Assembly: GCA_963832875.1 (NCBI GenBank)
Contig: CAWHWB010000002.1
Location: 124,001 to 188,000 of the forward strand
DNA from: AP-15 sp963832875
GTDB lineage: Bacteria > Pseudomonadota > Alphaproteobacteria > ATCC43930 > CGMCC-115725
Length of the DNA: 64,000 nt
Reading direction: 5' to 3'
Of the stretch, positions 46,367 through 54,457 are shown in pieces. The notes under the pieces were generated by a model. It made no database searches and was not told the origin of the DNA. It saw only the letters and a program-made list of their open reading frames with translations. How positions within the stretch are numbered: position 1 is the stretch's first letter; the number at the start of each line of letters is the position of its first letter. Position numbers and translations under genes: made by a program.

Positions 46367-48538
46367 ATGAAAATCTACCTGCCGATCGCGAAGGTCGATG
46401 CCGAGCGGCGCGAGGTGTGGGGTTATGCCTCGACCGAAGCGCGCGACGACCAGGGCGAGGTGGTAAGGCGCGAGGCGCTGATCGCGGCGCTCGGCGACTA
46501 TATGCGGTTTGCCAACATCCGCGAGATGCACCAGCTCTCGGCGGTCGGCGTCGCCAGGGAGGCCGCGGTCGACGACAAGGGCCTCTATGTCGGCGCCCGG
46601 ATCGTCGACGAGCAGGCTTGGCAGAAAGTGGTCGAGGGCGTCTACAAGGGCTATTCGATCGGGGGGCTCGTCACCCAACGCGATCCGGCCAATTCCAAGA
46701 CGATCACCGGCCTGGTCCTCAATGAAATCTCGCTCGTCGACCGTCCGGCCAACCCCGAGGCGGTATTCGACTATTGGAAAGCCGCAGGAGCTTCGATCAT
46801 GCCCGAGGTCCGATTCAATTCGCCGATTCAAATCTGGGCTTGCGGCATGCCCGAACACCGCCACCTGGCCAAGGCGGAGGCGCTGAAATGCCAGGAGCAG
46901 GGCTTGCGGGTCTCTGGCCTCTCATTGGGGAGCGACGGTGGGGGCTCTGGCGTGGAGCTGATCGCCGCAGCGAGGAACGCGATCGCCACGGCCGAAGGCG
47001 CGCTCGAGAAGGCACAGAGCAAGACCGGCGGGGACGACCCTTACGGCACGGTCGAATACGCCGATCCGGGTTATCAGGCCGACGGCAAGAAGCGCTATCC
47101 GATCGACAGCGAAAAGCACATCCGCGCCGCCTGGAATTTCATCCATCGGCCGAGCAATGCGCAGCGGTACACCGCAGCGCAGCTCGACCAGATCGAAGCC
47201 AGGATCGTCGCCGCGTGGAGAGAGAAAATCGACCCGGATGGCCCGCCGGCAGCCGAGGACAGCGTTAAGGCGGCGCGCAAGCCGGCCCAGGCAGCTTTGG
47301 CTAAGGCGCTGTGGGACGTCGGCCATGTCGCCCGCATCATCCTCGATCTCGATTGGCTCGAGGACAGCTTGGCAGTCGAGTCCGCAATGGAAGGCGACAA
47401 CTCGCCTCAACCGGCGCGGCTCCAGGCGATAATTGCCGAGCTGTGCGGCTTTCTGAATGCCCTGGTGGCCGAAGAGACCGGCGAGATCCTCGATGATGCG
47501 GATATCGGGGGCGATCCTGGAAGCCCTGATATCGAGGACGTTCTGATCATGGCGGCCGGCGCGGCCGGCGCTCTCCATGTCGCCGATCTGTGCAGCGCGC
47601 GCGGCCCGAAGCTGCAGAAGTTTGCCGCAGCACTCCTCGCCAAGTCCAAGCATGGTTTGGGCGACCAGGCGCTGCTCGATGTTGCTTACCATGCCGTCGA
47701 CAAGTGCATGGGAATGGATGGGCTGCTGTTCGCCGAAAAGAGCCGCCTGGGAAAGGCGCGCGACGCGCTGAAAGCGGCGGGCGCGGCCCCGAGCGAGGAG
47801 GCGACCGTCAATACGGCCCGCACCCGCGAGGTTCCTCCACCGATGGTCCGGCCGCCGGCGCGCGAATTCCGTCCCGGCCGGAATGCGACAGTCGAGACGT
47901 CGAAGCACCCGCCGTCGGCCGCCGGCGAGGGCGTAATGGATATGATCGCCGCCGCGCTGGACAAGCGGGGATCGGGTCATCAGGCGCTGATGGACGTCGC
48001 CCATGACTGCATCGGCAAGCTGACCGATGGAGCGTGCTGCGCCACGATCAAGGCCGGCGCACGGCATTCCCAGGAAACCTTGCAGCGGCTGGCCGAGGCG
48101 CACGGCCACTTGGTCGCCGCCGGCGCCAAATGCGACGCGACGGGTTTTGTTCCCGAGGCGGAATGGCAGGGTACGGAATTCGAGACCGGCAAGGCGGCGG
48201 CCGGCAATCTGGCCAAGATGCTGGCCGGGGAACGGGCGGACAAGGCGACGCTGATCGCCGCTCTAACCGACATTGTGCCGCGGCTCGATCACTTGACGAA
48301 GCGGGTCGAGGACATCGCCCGCACGCCGCTGCCGCCGCTGACGATGAGCAAGAGCGTGACCGGGATCTCCAAGCAGCAGGATTCGGGCGCCGGTGCCGGG
48401 TTCTCGCCCGACGATCTCGCCGCCGTCTTTTCGCGGATGAGCAAGGACGAGCAGACCTTGGCCCTGATCAAGGCGAGCTACGCCAATCCGATCCACCCGC
48501 CCGGCCTCGCCCCTGCGAAGGAGCCGCGGGGCGCCTGA
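46367..48538 (+). CDS. Prohead protease/scaffold fusion (XkdF/HK97-type) with DUF6582-like segment
   Basis: A 723-residue capsid-maturation protein. Residues 1-~140 resemble XkdF/HK97 prohead protease: His55 ('IREMHQLSAVG') and Ser97 ('YKGYSIGG') fit the serine-protease pair, and 'LNEISLVDRPANPEA' is diagnostic. Residues ~225-290 match the DUF6582 pattern ('YPIDSEKHIRAAWNFI', 'AQLDQIEARIVAAW'). The rest is a long helical region with Ala/Lys/Glu-rich stretches, fitting a scaffold cleaved during maturation. 'SGHQALMDVAHD' and 'GLGDQALLDVAYHAVD' form an internal repeat. ATG 46367 is chosen. A strong terminator follows the stop. Confidence 0.85.
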   Translation: MKIYLPIAKVDAERREVWGYASTEARDDQGEVVRREALIAALGDYMRFANIREMHQLSAVGVAREAAVDDKGLYVGARIVDEQAWQKVVEGVYKGYSIGGLVTQRDPANSKTITGLVLNEISLVDRPANPEAVFDYWKAAGASIMPEVRFNSPIQIWACGMPEHRHLAKAEALKCQEQGLRVSGLSLGSDGGGSGVELIAAARNAIATAEGALEKAQSKTGGDDPYGTVEYADPGYQADGKKRYPIDSEKHIRAAWNFIHRPSNAQRYTAAQLDQIEARIVAAWREKIDPDGPPAAEDSVKAARKPAQAALAKALWDVGHVARIILDLDWLEDSLAVESAMEGDNSPQPARLQAIIAELCGFLNALVAEETGEILDDADIGGDPGSPDIEDVLIMAAGAAGALHVADLCSARGPKLQKFAAALLAKSKHGLGDQALLDVAYHAVDKCMGMDGLLFAEKSRLGKARDALKAAGAAPSEEATVNTARTREVPPPMVRPPAREFRPGRNATVETSKHPPSAAGEGVMDMIAAALDKRGSGHQALMDVAHDCIGKLTDGACCATIKAGARHSQETLQRLAEAHGHLVAAGAKCDATGFVPEAEWQGTEFETGKAAAGNLAKMLAGERADKATLIAALTDIVPRLDHLTKRVEDIARTPLPPLTMSKSVTGISKQQDSGAGAGFSPDDLAAVFSRMSKDEQTLALIKASYANPIHPPGLAPAKEPRGA

Positions 48539-48562
48539 AATCCGGCCCTTTGGCCGTAACCG

Positions 48563-48588
48563 AACCCGCCTTTTGGCGGGTTTTTCTT
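48563..48588 (+). terminator. Strong rho-independent terminator before the capsid gene
   Basis: AACCCGCC (48563-48570), loop TTTT, GGCGGGTT (48575-48582), then a T-rich tract. The 8-bp stem is perfect and GC-rich. It lies 25 bp after the protease stop and only ~27 bp before the capsid ATG. Confidence 0.9.
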
Positions 48589-48614
48589 TGCCCCCCTTTT
48601 GGGAGGAACCGTTG

Positions 48615-50114
48615 ATGAGTTCAATCACCCAGGAATCGCTGGAGCTGTTAAAAAGGGCTCTGGCGACACCGAGCGACGCGCTCGCCAAGTCGATTTCGAC
48701 CGCGACCGGCCTCGTCGCCTATGACCTTCAGGCGCCGGCCAAGAACCTCTATCCGTTCGTTACTCCGATCAGGAACGTCATGCCGCGGGTTGGCGGCGGT
48801 ACTGGCACCGCGACCAACTGGCGCCAGGTCAATGCCATCATCGGTTCCGGCTTCGACGCGATGGGCTGGGTCCCGGAAGGCCAGCGTTCGGGCCAGATGA
48901 GCTACTCGACCTCGAGCAAATCGGCCACCTTCGTCACTATCGGCGAGGAAGACGCCGCAACCTTCGAAGCGATCTCCGCCGGCCGCCAGTTCGAAGACAT
49001 CCAAGCGCTAATGACCTTCCGCCTGTTGCAAAAGATGATGCTGAAGGAGGAGATGGCAATTCTCGCCGGCAACGCCTCGCTGCAGCTCGGCACCCCGGCG
49101 ACGCCAGTGCTGTCGGCGTCCGGCACCGGTGCTACGCTGCCGACCGCGACCTATTACGTCAAGGTCGTGGCGTTGACCCTGGAGGGCTACCAGAATTCGA
49201 GCCTGTCCAGTGGCGTCGCCACCACCAAGACCATTACCGGCGTCGACAACAAGACTTTCACCCTCGGCGGCGGCTCTTCCAACGTAAGCGGCGAGGCGAG
49301 TTTGGCGGTCACGCTCGGTCAGACCCTTTTCTGCAGCGTCACCGCGATCCAGGGCGCGGTTGCCTATGCCTGGTATGTATCGAGCGCCACTGGGGCCGAA
49401 ACCCTACAGGCGATTACCACGATCAACAGCCTCGCGATTTCGGCGCCGCTCTCGACCGGCAACCAATCGCAGACCGCGGTTACTGCCGATAACTCCGCCA
49501 ATCCGAGCTATGCCTATGACGGGTTGCTGACGACTGCGCTGAAGAATGGCTCGAACGCGTATGTCAACATCCTGCCGACCGGCACGGCCGGGACCGGGAC
49601 GACCTTAACTCCATCGGGCCGCGGCTCGGTCGTCGAGATCGACACGATGTTCCAGACGATGTGGAACAACTTCGAACTTTCGCCAACCGTGCTCTATGTC
49701 AACGCTCAAGAACTAAAAAACATCACCACCAAGGTATTGTCAAACAGTTCTGGGCCGTTGCTGCGGTATGACACGCCGGCCGATGGCAGCCAGGGAGAGT
49801 ACCAGCTGACGGCGTCCGGGGTGGTGCAGTTCTACTACAACCCCTTTGCCATCTATGGTGGGCTGCGCATTCCGATCAAGATCCACCCGCGGGTTCCGCC
49901 AGGCACTATCATCGGCTGGGCCGAGAACCTGCCGATCCAGTACCAGTCGAACGAGGTGCCTAATGTCGCGGAGGTCAAGACCCGGCAGGATTACTACCAG
50001 ATCGACTGGCCGATCGTGACCCGTCAGCGCCAGGTCGGGGTCTATGCCGAAGAGGTGCTGGCGGTCTATGCGCCGTTTGCGATGGGTGTCATCACGAACA
50101 TCACCAACGGCTGA
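48615..50114 (+). CDS. Major capsid protein (HK97 fold) with inserted Ig-like domain
   Basis: A 499-residue coat protein, ATG 48615 after GGGAGGAA. The N-terminal arm and first part show 'FVTPIRNVMPRVGGGTGTA', 'DAMGWVPEGQR' and 'EDIQALMTFRLLQKMMLKEE'. Residues ~159-285 are a Thr/Ser/Ala-rich insert that reads as an Ig/FN3-like domain ('YYVKVVALTLEGYQNSSLSS', 'AYAWYVSSATGAE'). After it the capsid core resumes ('NPSYAYDGLLTTA', 'TVLYVNAQELKNITTKVL', 'IKIHPRVPPGT'). The insert probably projects from the shell. Frame intact. Confidence 0.88.
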   Translation: MSSITQESLELLKRALATPSDALAKSISTATGLVAYDLQAPAKNLYPFVTPIRNVMPRVGGGTGTATNWRQVNAIIGSGFDAMGWVPEGQRSGQMSYSTSSKSATFVTIGEEDAATFEAISAGRQFEDIQALMTFRLLQKMMLKEEMAILAGNASLQLGTPATPVLSASGTGATLPTATYYVKVVALTLEGYQNSSLSSGVATTKTITGVDNKTFTLGGGSSNVSGEASLAVTLGQTLFCSVTAIQGAVAYAWYVSSATGAETLQAITTINSLAISAPLSTGNQSQTAVTADNSANPSYAYDGLLTTALKNGSNAYVNILPTGTAGTGTTLTPSGRGSVVEIDTMFQTMWNNFELSPTVLYVNAQELKNITTKVLSNSSGPLLRYDTPADGSQGEYQLTASGVVQFYYNPFAIYGGLRIPIKIHPRVPPGTIIGWAENLPIQYQSNEVPNVAEVKTRQDYYQIDWPIVTRQRQVGVYAEEVLAVYAPFAMGVITNITNG

Positions 50115-50116
50115 CC

Positions 50117-50581
50117 TTGCTGCCCGAGCTGATAGCGCTGCGTGCCGTGTTCGGCCAGGACGAGGCCAATCACGGCACGACGCGCTATCGCGTCGACGGT
50201 GTTGGGCTGGTGCATGTACCGCCTGAAGCTATCGGCTTTTTGATCAGCAAAGGAGGGTTCGCCTTGGCGAAGACAACGGCCGCGGTGGCCGTAAAAAACC
50301 AGCCTACCGACTCCCACCCGAATTGCTTGATGCGGCTGCATCACGACGATGCCGCCGGATGCAGTTATGCCGGACGCAACTATCCGAGCGACCAAAATGG
50401 CGACGTTTTGGTTCCGGCGGAGGCCGCGGCTGATCTGATGGCGCACGGTTTTGTGCCAGTGCCGGAACGCGATTCGCGGTACCAAACCGGAGTGGTGAAG
50501 GCCGGCGGGGCCGGCAATACGATTGCCGGGGGCGAAGCCACCGGGAGTGCCGCACGAGATGAGAGGTCGAGCGGTGTCTGA
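50117..50581 (+). CDS. Small phage protein, unknown
   Basis: A 154-residue protein from TTG 50117; GTG 50147 is another possible start and no clear SD is visible. 'NYPSDQNGDVLVPAEAAADL' (in two parts) and 'HGFVPVPE' suggest a small head-associated protein. The C-terminal ~30 residues are Gly/Ala-rich. It sits between capsid and connector genes, so a head decoration or completion role is likely. Confidence 0.6.
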   Translation: MLPELIALRAVFGQDEANHGTTRYRVDGVGLVHVPPEAIGFLISKGGFALAKTTAAVAVKNQPTDSHPNCLMRLHHDDAAGCSYAGRNYPSDQNGDVLVPAEAAADLMAHGFVPVPERDSRYQTGVVKAGGAGNTIAGGEATGSAARDERSSGV

Positions 50582-50855
50582 AATCAGCGAGTCGGTCTAC
50601 GGCGAGACCGTAAAGCGGGCGATCAAAGCGATAAATCCGTCGGTGACCGACGCAGCACAAGCCTTCGGATGGCCAGCCGCGCTCGACGCAGTCAGCACGA
50701 TACTGATGTCGCTGCTGATCGCTGCGGTCGGCGGCGATGAGGCACGCTCCGCCTGCGGCAGGATGTATGAAGAAGTGGCAAGGCTTGAAGGCGCCTGGGC
50801 CCCGCTTCTCGCATTGGCCGCGGATTTCACGGCAGAGCCGCGGGGACGCGCCTGA
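50559..50855 (+). CDS. Small helical phage protein, unknown
   Basis: A 98-residue protein from ATG 50559; GTG 50574, with GAGAGG upstream, is an alternative start. 'YGETVKRAIKAI' and 'LDAVSTILMSLLIAAVGG' predict helices. The TGA overlaps the connector ATG (TGATG, 50853-50857). Unknown function within the head-tail connection region. Confidence 0.55.
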   Translation: MRGRAVSEISESVYGETVKRAIKAINPSVTDAAQAFGWPAALDAVSTILMSLLIAAVGGDEARSACGRMYEEVARLEGAWAPLLALAADFTAEPRGRA

Positions 50856-51502
50856 TGGCTTACGGTGATCTGGCGACTCTCGTCGATGTAAAGGCGTGGC
50901 TGCAGACCGGACAGAACGCGTTTCCGCCAACCGACGACGCACTGCTGACCCGGCTGATTACGGCGGCAAGCCAATACATTCAAACCTGGCTCAACCGCCA
51001 GATCGCTCAATCCGACTACCTCGAGGTGCGTGACGGAACCGGCGGCCAGCGGCTGCAATTCGCCTGCTTCCCGGTCTCGGCGGTGCTATCGCTGACCATC
51101 GACGGGCTCGCAATCCCGCCGGCACCACCGCTCTCGCCGAGCACCGGCTTGACCGCCGGTTACATGTTTTCGCCGACGCAGCTGGCGGTGCGCGGCTATT
51201 ATTTCACCCGCCGGGTGCAAAACGTCGTCGTCACCTACACGGCGGGTTACCCGACGACCCCTCCCGAAATCGCCCAGGCCTGCATCGAGCTCGTCGCTCT
51301 GAGGTACCGCGAGCGAACGCGCATCGGCGAGGTGTCGAAATCGGTGGGCGGCGGCGAAACCGTGACGTACGCGCAAAAGGACATGAGCCTGCCGATTGCG
51401 ACGTTGCTGCAGCAATACCGGGCGGTCGCCCCGATCGCCGGCTACAGGCTGCTGGCGGCGCCGACCAGCACCGATCCGGCGACGCTCGTGGGGGTACTGT
51501 GA
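50855..51502 (+). CDS. Head-tail connector protein (HK97 gp6-like)
   Basis: A 215-residue adaptor that docks under the portal. 'LATLVDVKAWLQTG', 'DDALLTRLITAASQYIQTWL' and 'VTYTAGYPTTPPEIAQACIE' with 'LVALRYRERTRIGE' are typical of gp6-like connectors. It overlaps the neighbouring genes at both ends by a few bases, so the set is coupled. Comparable to gp6 of gene transfer agents. Confidence 0.85.
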   Translation: MAYGDLATLVDVKAWLQTGQNAFPPTDDALLTRLITAASQYIQTWLNRQIAQSDYLEVRDGTGGQRLQFACFPVSAVLSLTIDGLAIPPAPPLSPSTGLTAGYMFSPTQLAVRGYYFTRRVQNVVVTYTAGYPTTPPEIAQACIELVALRYRERTRIGEVSKSVGGGETVTYAQKDMSLPIATLLQQYRAVAPIAGYRLLAAPTSTDPATLVGVL

Positions 51503-51978
51503 TTTCAGCCGCTGTCCTCGGCGACGGACCGGCGCTGGATCGGCTGCGCGCGCTTCCCGATCGGGCCAATACCGGGATCGCGCGCGCAATCGCCAAGCTC
51601 GGCCTCGATCTGCAAAACCACGTTCAGCAGGATAAGCTCAGCGGCCAGGTGCTGGTGGTCCGCAGCGGAGCGCTGAAGTCGAGCATCAACATCGCGAACG
51701 CTCAGAGCGCGACGGCGATAACCGCGACGGTGTACACCGAGCTCGATTATGCGGCGGCTCAGGAGTACGGATTTTCCGGAACCGTCAACGTGCGGGCGAG
51801 CCTGCGCCAGATCAGGCAAGCATTCGGCCGCCCAATTGCCGCCAAGACGATAGCCGTGGGCCCGTACAGCCGCCGCATGAATTTGCCCGAACGCTCGTTC
51901 CTGCGCTCGGCGCTGAGCGACATGGCGCCGGACATCGGCGCCGGCGTGGAAGACGCATTGCGCAAGGCAATTGCCTGA
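51499..51978 (+). CDS. HK97 gp10-like head-tail completion protein
   Basis: A 159-residue protein, GTG 51499 overlapping the connector stop. 'GLDLQNHVQQDKLSGQVLVV', 'SGALKSSINI', 'YAAAQEYGFSGTVNV' and 'PERSFLRSAL' are the standard blocks of the HK97 gp10 family of tail-terminator-side proteins. Its TGA overlaps the next ATG. Confidence 0.88.
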   Translation: MISAAVLGDGPALDRLRALPDRANTGIARAIAKLGLDLQNHVQQDKLSGQVLVVRSGALKSSINIANAQSATAITATVYTELDYAAAQEYGFSGTVNVRASLRQIRQAFGRPIAAKTIAVGPYSRRMNLPERSFLRSALSDMAPDIGAGVEDALRKAIA

Positions 51979-52412
51979 TGATCATTCGCGAAGCCATTTA
52001 CGCGGCATTGTGGACCCTTGGCTCGAGTGCCGGCGGCTTTGCCAGCACCGACCGTAGGCTGCGGCATTGGGCCGATGTGTCACCGGCCGAGCAGCCGGCA
52101 TTGTTCATGAGCGAAAAGGGCGGCCATGCGCAGGTCAAGGCGTTGGGCGCGCCGATCGTGTGGACGCTCTTCGCTGACTTCTACATTTACGTCCATTCGA
52201 ACGATCCTTACGCGGCGCCGGCGACGATATTGAACCCGTTGCTCGATGCGCTCGAACGCGCGCTCGCGCCTTCGCCGGCGAACGGTCTGCAGACACTCGG
52301 GCTGCCGTTGTTGGTCCAACACGCCTACATCGCCGGCAAGATCGAGACCGACGAAGGGGTCCTCGGAGACCAGGCGATCGCCATTATCCCGATCGAGATC
52401 CTGTGCGTTTAA
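51978..52412 (+). CDS. Tail completion/terminator protein
   Basis: A 144-residue protein, ATG 51978 overlapping the previous stop. 'IREAIYAALWTLG', 'QPALFMSEKGGHAQV' and 'LNPLLDALERALAP' fit the small minor tail proteins (DUF3168-like position) that cap the tail tube. It is followed by a ~15-bp gap and small genes before the tail tube gene. Confidence 0.75.
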   Translation: MIIREAIYAALWTLGSSAGGFASTDRRLRHWADVSPAEQPALFMSEKGGHAQVKALGAPIVWTLFADFYIYVHSNDPYAAPATILNPLLDALERALAPSPANGLQTLGLPLLVQHAYIAGKIETDEGVLGDQAIAIIPIEILCV

Positions 52413-52426
52413 GTGACTGACCAGAG

Positions 52427-52612
52427 ATGAAGCGAGCGATACCGGCCGGTGTGTTGCCGGGGCCGCCGCGAAAACGGGCGGGTCCAGAGCCTGCCTCAGA
52501 CCTGAACAGGGGGGCAGCGCTCAGCCCGGCGACTCTGGATACTCTCGCACGCTTAGGCCGGCCGAGCGGAACGTACCTGCAACATTCGGAAATTCGATCA
52601 TGGACGACGTGA
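52427..52612 (+). CDS. Hypothetical small protein
   Basis: A possible 61-residue Pro/Arg-rich frame (start MKRAIPAGVLPGPP). It overlaps the next gene by 13 bp. Composition is that of non-coding GC-rich sequence as much as of a protein, so this may be spurious. Confidence 0.25.
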   Translation: MKRAIPAGVLPGPPRKRAGPEPASDLNRGAALSPATLDTLARLGRPSGTYLQHSEIRSWTT

Positions 52613-52857
52613 AAGAACCCGCGCCCGCTGCCGAGGCTCCTCCTGGTGCGCAGAAAACCGCGACGCATTGCGCTGCACCGGAAGCTGAGTTGGCTAAATA
52701 CGAGCCCACTGCATTGGCTAGAATCGACGATGTGGTCGAGCGCTGGTTCGCCGATCATTTCCCGGGCTCGGCCATCGCCCGTGACACGCTCTGTTGGAAC
52801 GTCGTGCACAAGGCCACCGAGGAATTGAAGCGGCGCCTCGTCGCGCTCGGCATCTGA
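52600..52857 (+). CDS. Small conserved-looking phage protein
   Basis: An 85-residue protein. The N-terminal third is Pro/Ala-rich. The rest is helical ('LARIDDVVERWFADHFPGSA', 'HKATEELKRRLVALGI'). It ends 16 bp before the tail tube gene. No family recognised; the position suggests a tail-associated role. Confidence 0.6.
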   Translation: MDDVKEPAPAAEAPPGAQKTATHCAAPEAELAKYEPTALARIDDVVERWFADHFPGSAIARDTLCWNVVHKATEELKRRLVALGI

Positions 52858-52873
52858 AAAAGGGAGTTTCGAC

Positions 52874-53620
52874 ATGCAATTAAGTTTCGGCTCCGGCGCG
52901 GTCTGGGGCGAACGCACCGACGTGACCGGCTCGGGGATCGGCCCGCGCCAGTTCGGCGTGCTTCAGGACATCCAAATCGATTTCGATTGGACCGACAAGG
53001 AGCTTTATGGCCAGCTCCAGTTCCCGGTGGCGATCGCCCGCGGCCAGGGCAAGATCAGCGGGAAGGCCAAGTTCGCCCAGATCCTCGGTCTGTTGTATTC
53101 CGATATCTTCTTCGGGACGACCGCCGCCACCGGGCAGTTCGCGGTATCGCAGCTCGAGTCCGCCACGGTTCCCGCGGTGACGCCCTACACAGTGACCGTT
53201 GCCAACGCGGCGACCTACAATGATGACCTTGGTGTCGTCTACGCCGCCACCGGCAGGCCCTTCAACCGGGTGACCACACCCTCGGCTGCCGGTCAATACT
53301 CGATCAATTTCGCCACTGGAATCTATACCTTCTCGGCCGCCGACGCCAACGCCGCGCTGCTGGTATCCTACAGCTACGACGTCACCACCAGCGGCAGTAA
53401 GCTCACGTTGACCAACCAGCTAATGGGCACGACGCCGACCTTCAAGTCGACGTTTTACACGACCTATGGCGGCGAAGGACTGGCGTTGCGGCTCAATGCC
53501 TGCACGGCGAACAAGTTGTCGATGCCGACCAAGATCGACGACTGGTCGATCAGCGAGCTCGACTTCATGGCCTTTGCCGACGCTTCGGGCACTATCGGCT
53601 ATCTGAGCACCGTCGAATGA
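52874..53620 (+). CDS. Major tail tube protein
   Basis: A 248-residue tube protein, ATG 52874 with GGGAG upstream. 'FGVLQDIQIDFDWTDKELYG', 'GKISGKAKFAQILGLLYSDI' and 'MPTKIDDWSISELDFMAFAD' (in parts) are typical of siphovirus tail tubes. A beta module at ~95-170 ('PYTVTVANAATYNDDLGVVY') looks like an inserted Ig-like domain. This supports a long non-contractile tail. Confidence 0.82.
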   Translation: MQLSFGSGAVWGERTDVTGSGIGPRQFGVLQDIQIDFDWTDKELYGQLQFPVAIARGQGKISGKAKFAQILGLLYSDIFFGTTAATGQFAVSQLESATVPAVTPYTVTVANAATYNDDLGVVYAATGRPFNRVTTPSAAGQYSINFATGIYTFSAADANAALLVSYSYDVTTSGSKLTLTNQLMGTTPTFKSTFYTTYGGEGLALRLNACTANKLSMPTKIDDWSISELDFMAFADASGTIGYLSTVE

Positions 53621-53666
53621 TCCGCAACGTCGTACCGCGGCGCTTCGTGAGCCACGGGGGTAGAGA

Positions 53667-54086
53667 ATGATCCCCGGCGTGATGGTCGCGATGGGCGGAC
53701 AAGAGTGGACCGTGCCGCCCTTGACCCTTGGCCAGCTCCGCCGGCTGATGCCGAAGGTACGTCAGCTGACTGAGATCGGCGCGCAGATGGGCGAGACCCA
53801 GATCGGCGTTCTGATCGAGATCGTTGCCGCGGCACTGACGCGCAATTATCCCGACATCACGGCGGAGACGGTCGAGAACCTGCTCGATCTCGGCAATGCC
53901 GGACCGGTATTGAATGCGGTACTGACTGGCTCGGGTCTGAGGCCGAGGGAGCAGTCGCCGGGGGAAGCGGCGGCCCCCGAGCCAAGCTCGGGGGCGGGCA
54001 CGACAGCACCGGCGTCGAGCCCGGCGAGGGCTGGGGAGCTATCTACGGTCTTCTCGCCACCGCCTGCGGCTACAGCTATCCCGTAA
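53667..54086 (+). CDS. Tail assembly chaperone, first frame (G-like)
   Basis: A 139-residue protein. 'VPPLTLGQLRRLMPKVRQLT' and 'IEIVAAALTRNYPDITAETV' followed by 'ENLLDLGN' are characteristic of siphovirus tail chaperones. From about residue 98 the tail is low-complexity Ala/Pro/Ser, while a well-formed protein continues in the -1 frame (see 53960-54436). This is the layout of lambda G/GT, where a fraction of ribosomes slip to make the longer chaperone that loads tape measure. Confidence 0.8.
   Translation: MIPGVMVAMGGQEWTVPPLTLGQLRRLMPKVRQLTEIGAQMGETQIGVLIEIVAAALTRNYPDITAETVENLLDLGNAGPVLNAVLTGSGLRPREQSPGEAAAPEPSSGAGTTAPASSPARAGELSTVFSPPPAATAIP
53958..53966 (+). other. Candidate -1 ribosomal frameshift site
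   Basis: The chaperone codons CCG GGG GAA form a run of five G followed by AAG. A -1 slip would re-pair the P-site GGG perfectly, though the A site would mismatch, so it is not a perfect XXXYYYZ heptamer. A second G run at about 53990-53995 is an alternative. Confidence 0.4.
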
Positions 54087-54436
54087 TCGATGCGATGACG
54101 CTGCTCGATGTCGAGGAGCTGACTCGCTACTGGATCGATCATCCGCCGCTTCATCTGATGGTCGCCGCCTATCTAGGGCTCGGCAAGGGCGTCGGCAGGC
54201 GGACGCGCTTCGAATCCTCGGCCGCTACACGTCGCGACATGGGCGCGAATTCTGATGTCGCTACAGTGCTCGCCGAGCTTGGGCCGAGCTTCACCGGTGG
54301 GGATGTTCATGCGGGTCTTGCTCCAGTGATGCTCGATTTCGCCGAGCTGAAACGCAACGCCAGATCGGGCGGTTGCGACCTTAGCAAGGGACGGGTGCGC
54401 CACTGCACAGCCCCAGAGCCGTCGTCTGCCGGCTAA
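53960..54436 (+). CDS. Tail assembly chaperone, -1 frame extension (GT-like)
   Basis: This frame is open across the end of the first chaperone and carries 'GWGAIYGLLATACGYSYPVI' then 'MTLLDVEELTRYWIDHPPLH' and 'LMVAAYLGLGKG', clearly coding rather than shadow. It could also start independently at ATG 54095. Extension by -1 frameshifting would give a ~256-residue fusion. The last ~80 residues, including 'GGDVHAGLAPVMLDFAELKR', are less typical. Its stop lies 19 bp before the tape measure start. Confidence 0.65.
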   Translation, partial: GGSGGPRAKLGGGHDSTGVEPGEGWGAIYGLLATACGYSYPVIDAMTLLDVEELTRYWIDHPPLHLMVAAYLGLGKGVGRRTRFESSAATRRDMGANSDVATVLAELGPSFTGGDVHAGLAPVMLDFAELKRNARSGGCDLSKGRVRHCTAPEPSSAG

Positions 54437-54457
54437 TACTATAATTGAGAGGCTGAC

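Noticed and set aside
46922..48109. A ~395-codon antisense frame within the protease/scaffold gene.
   Set aside because: No start context, motif or gap of its own; the plus-strand frame is a recognised phage protein.
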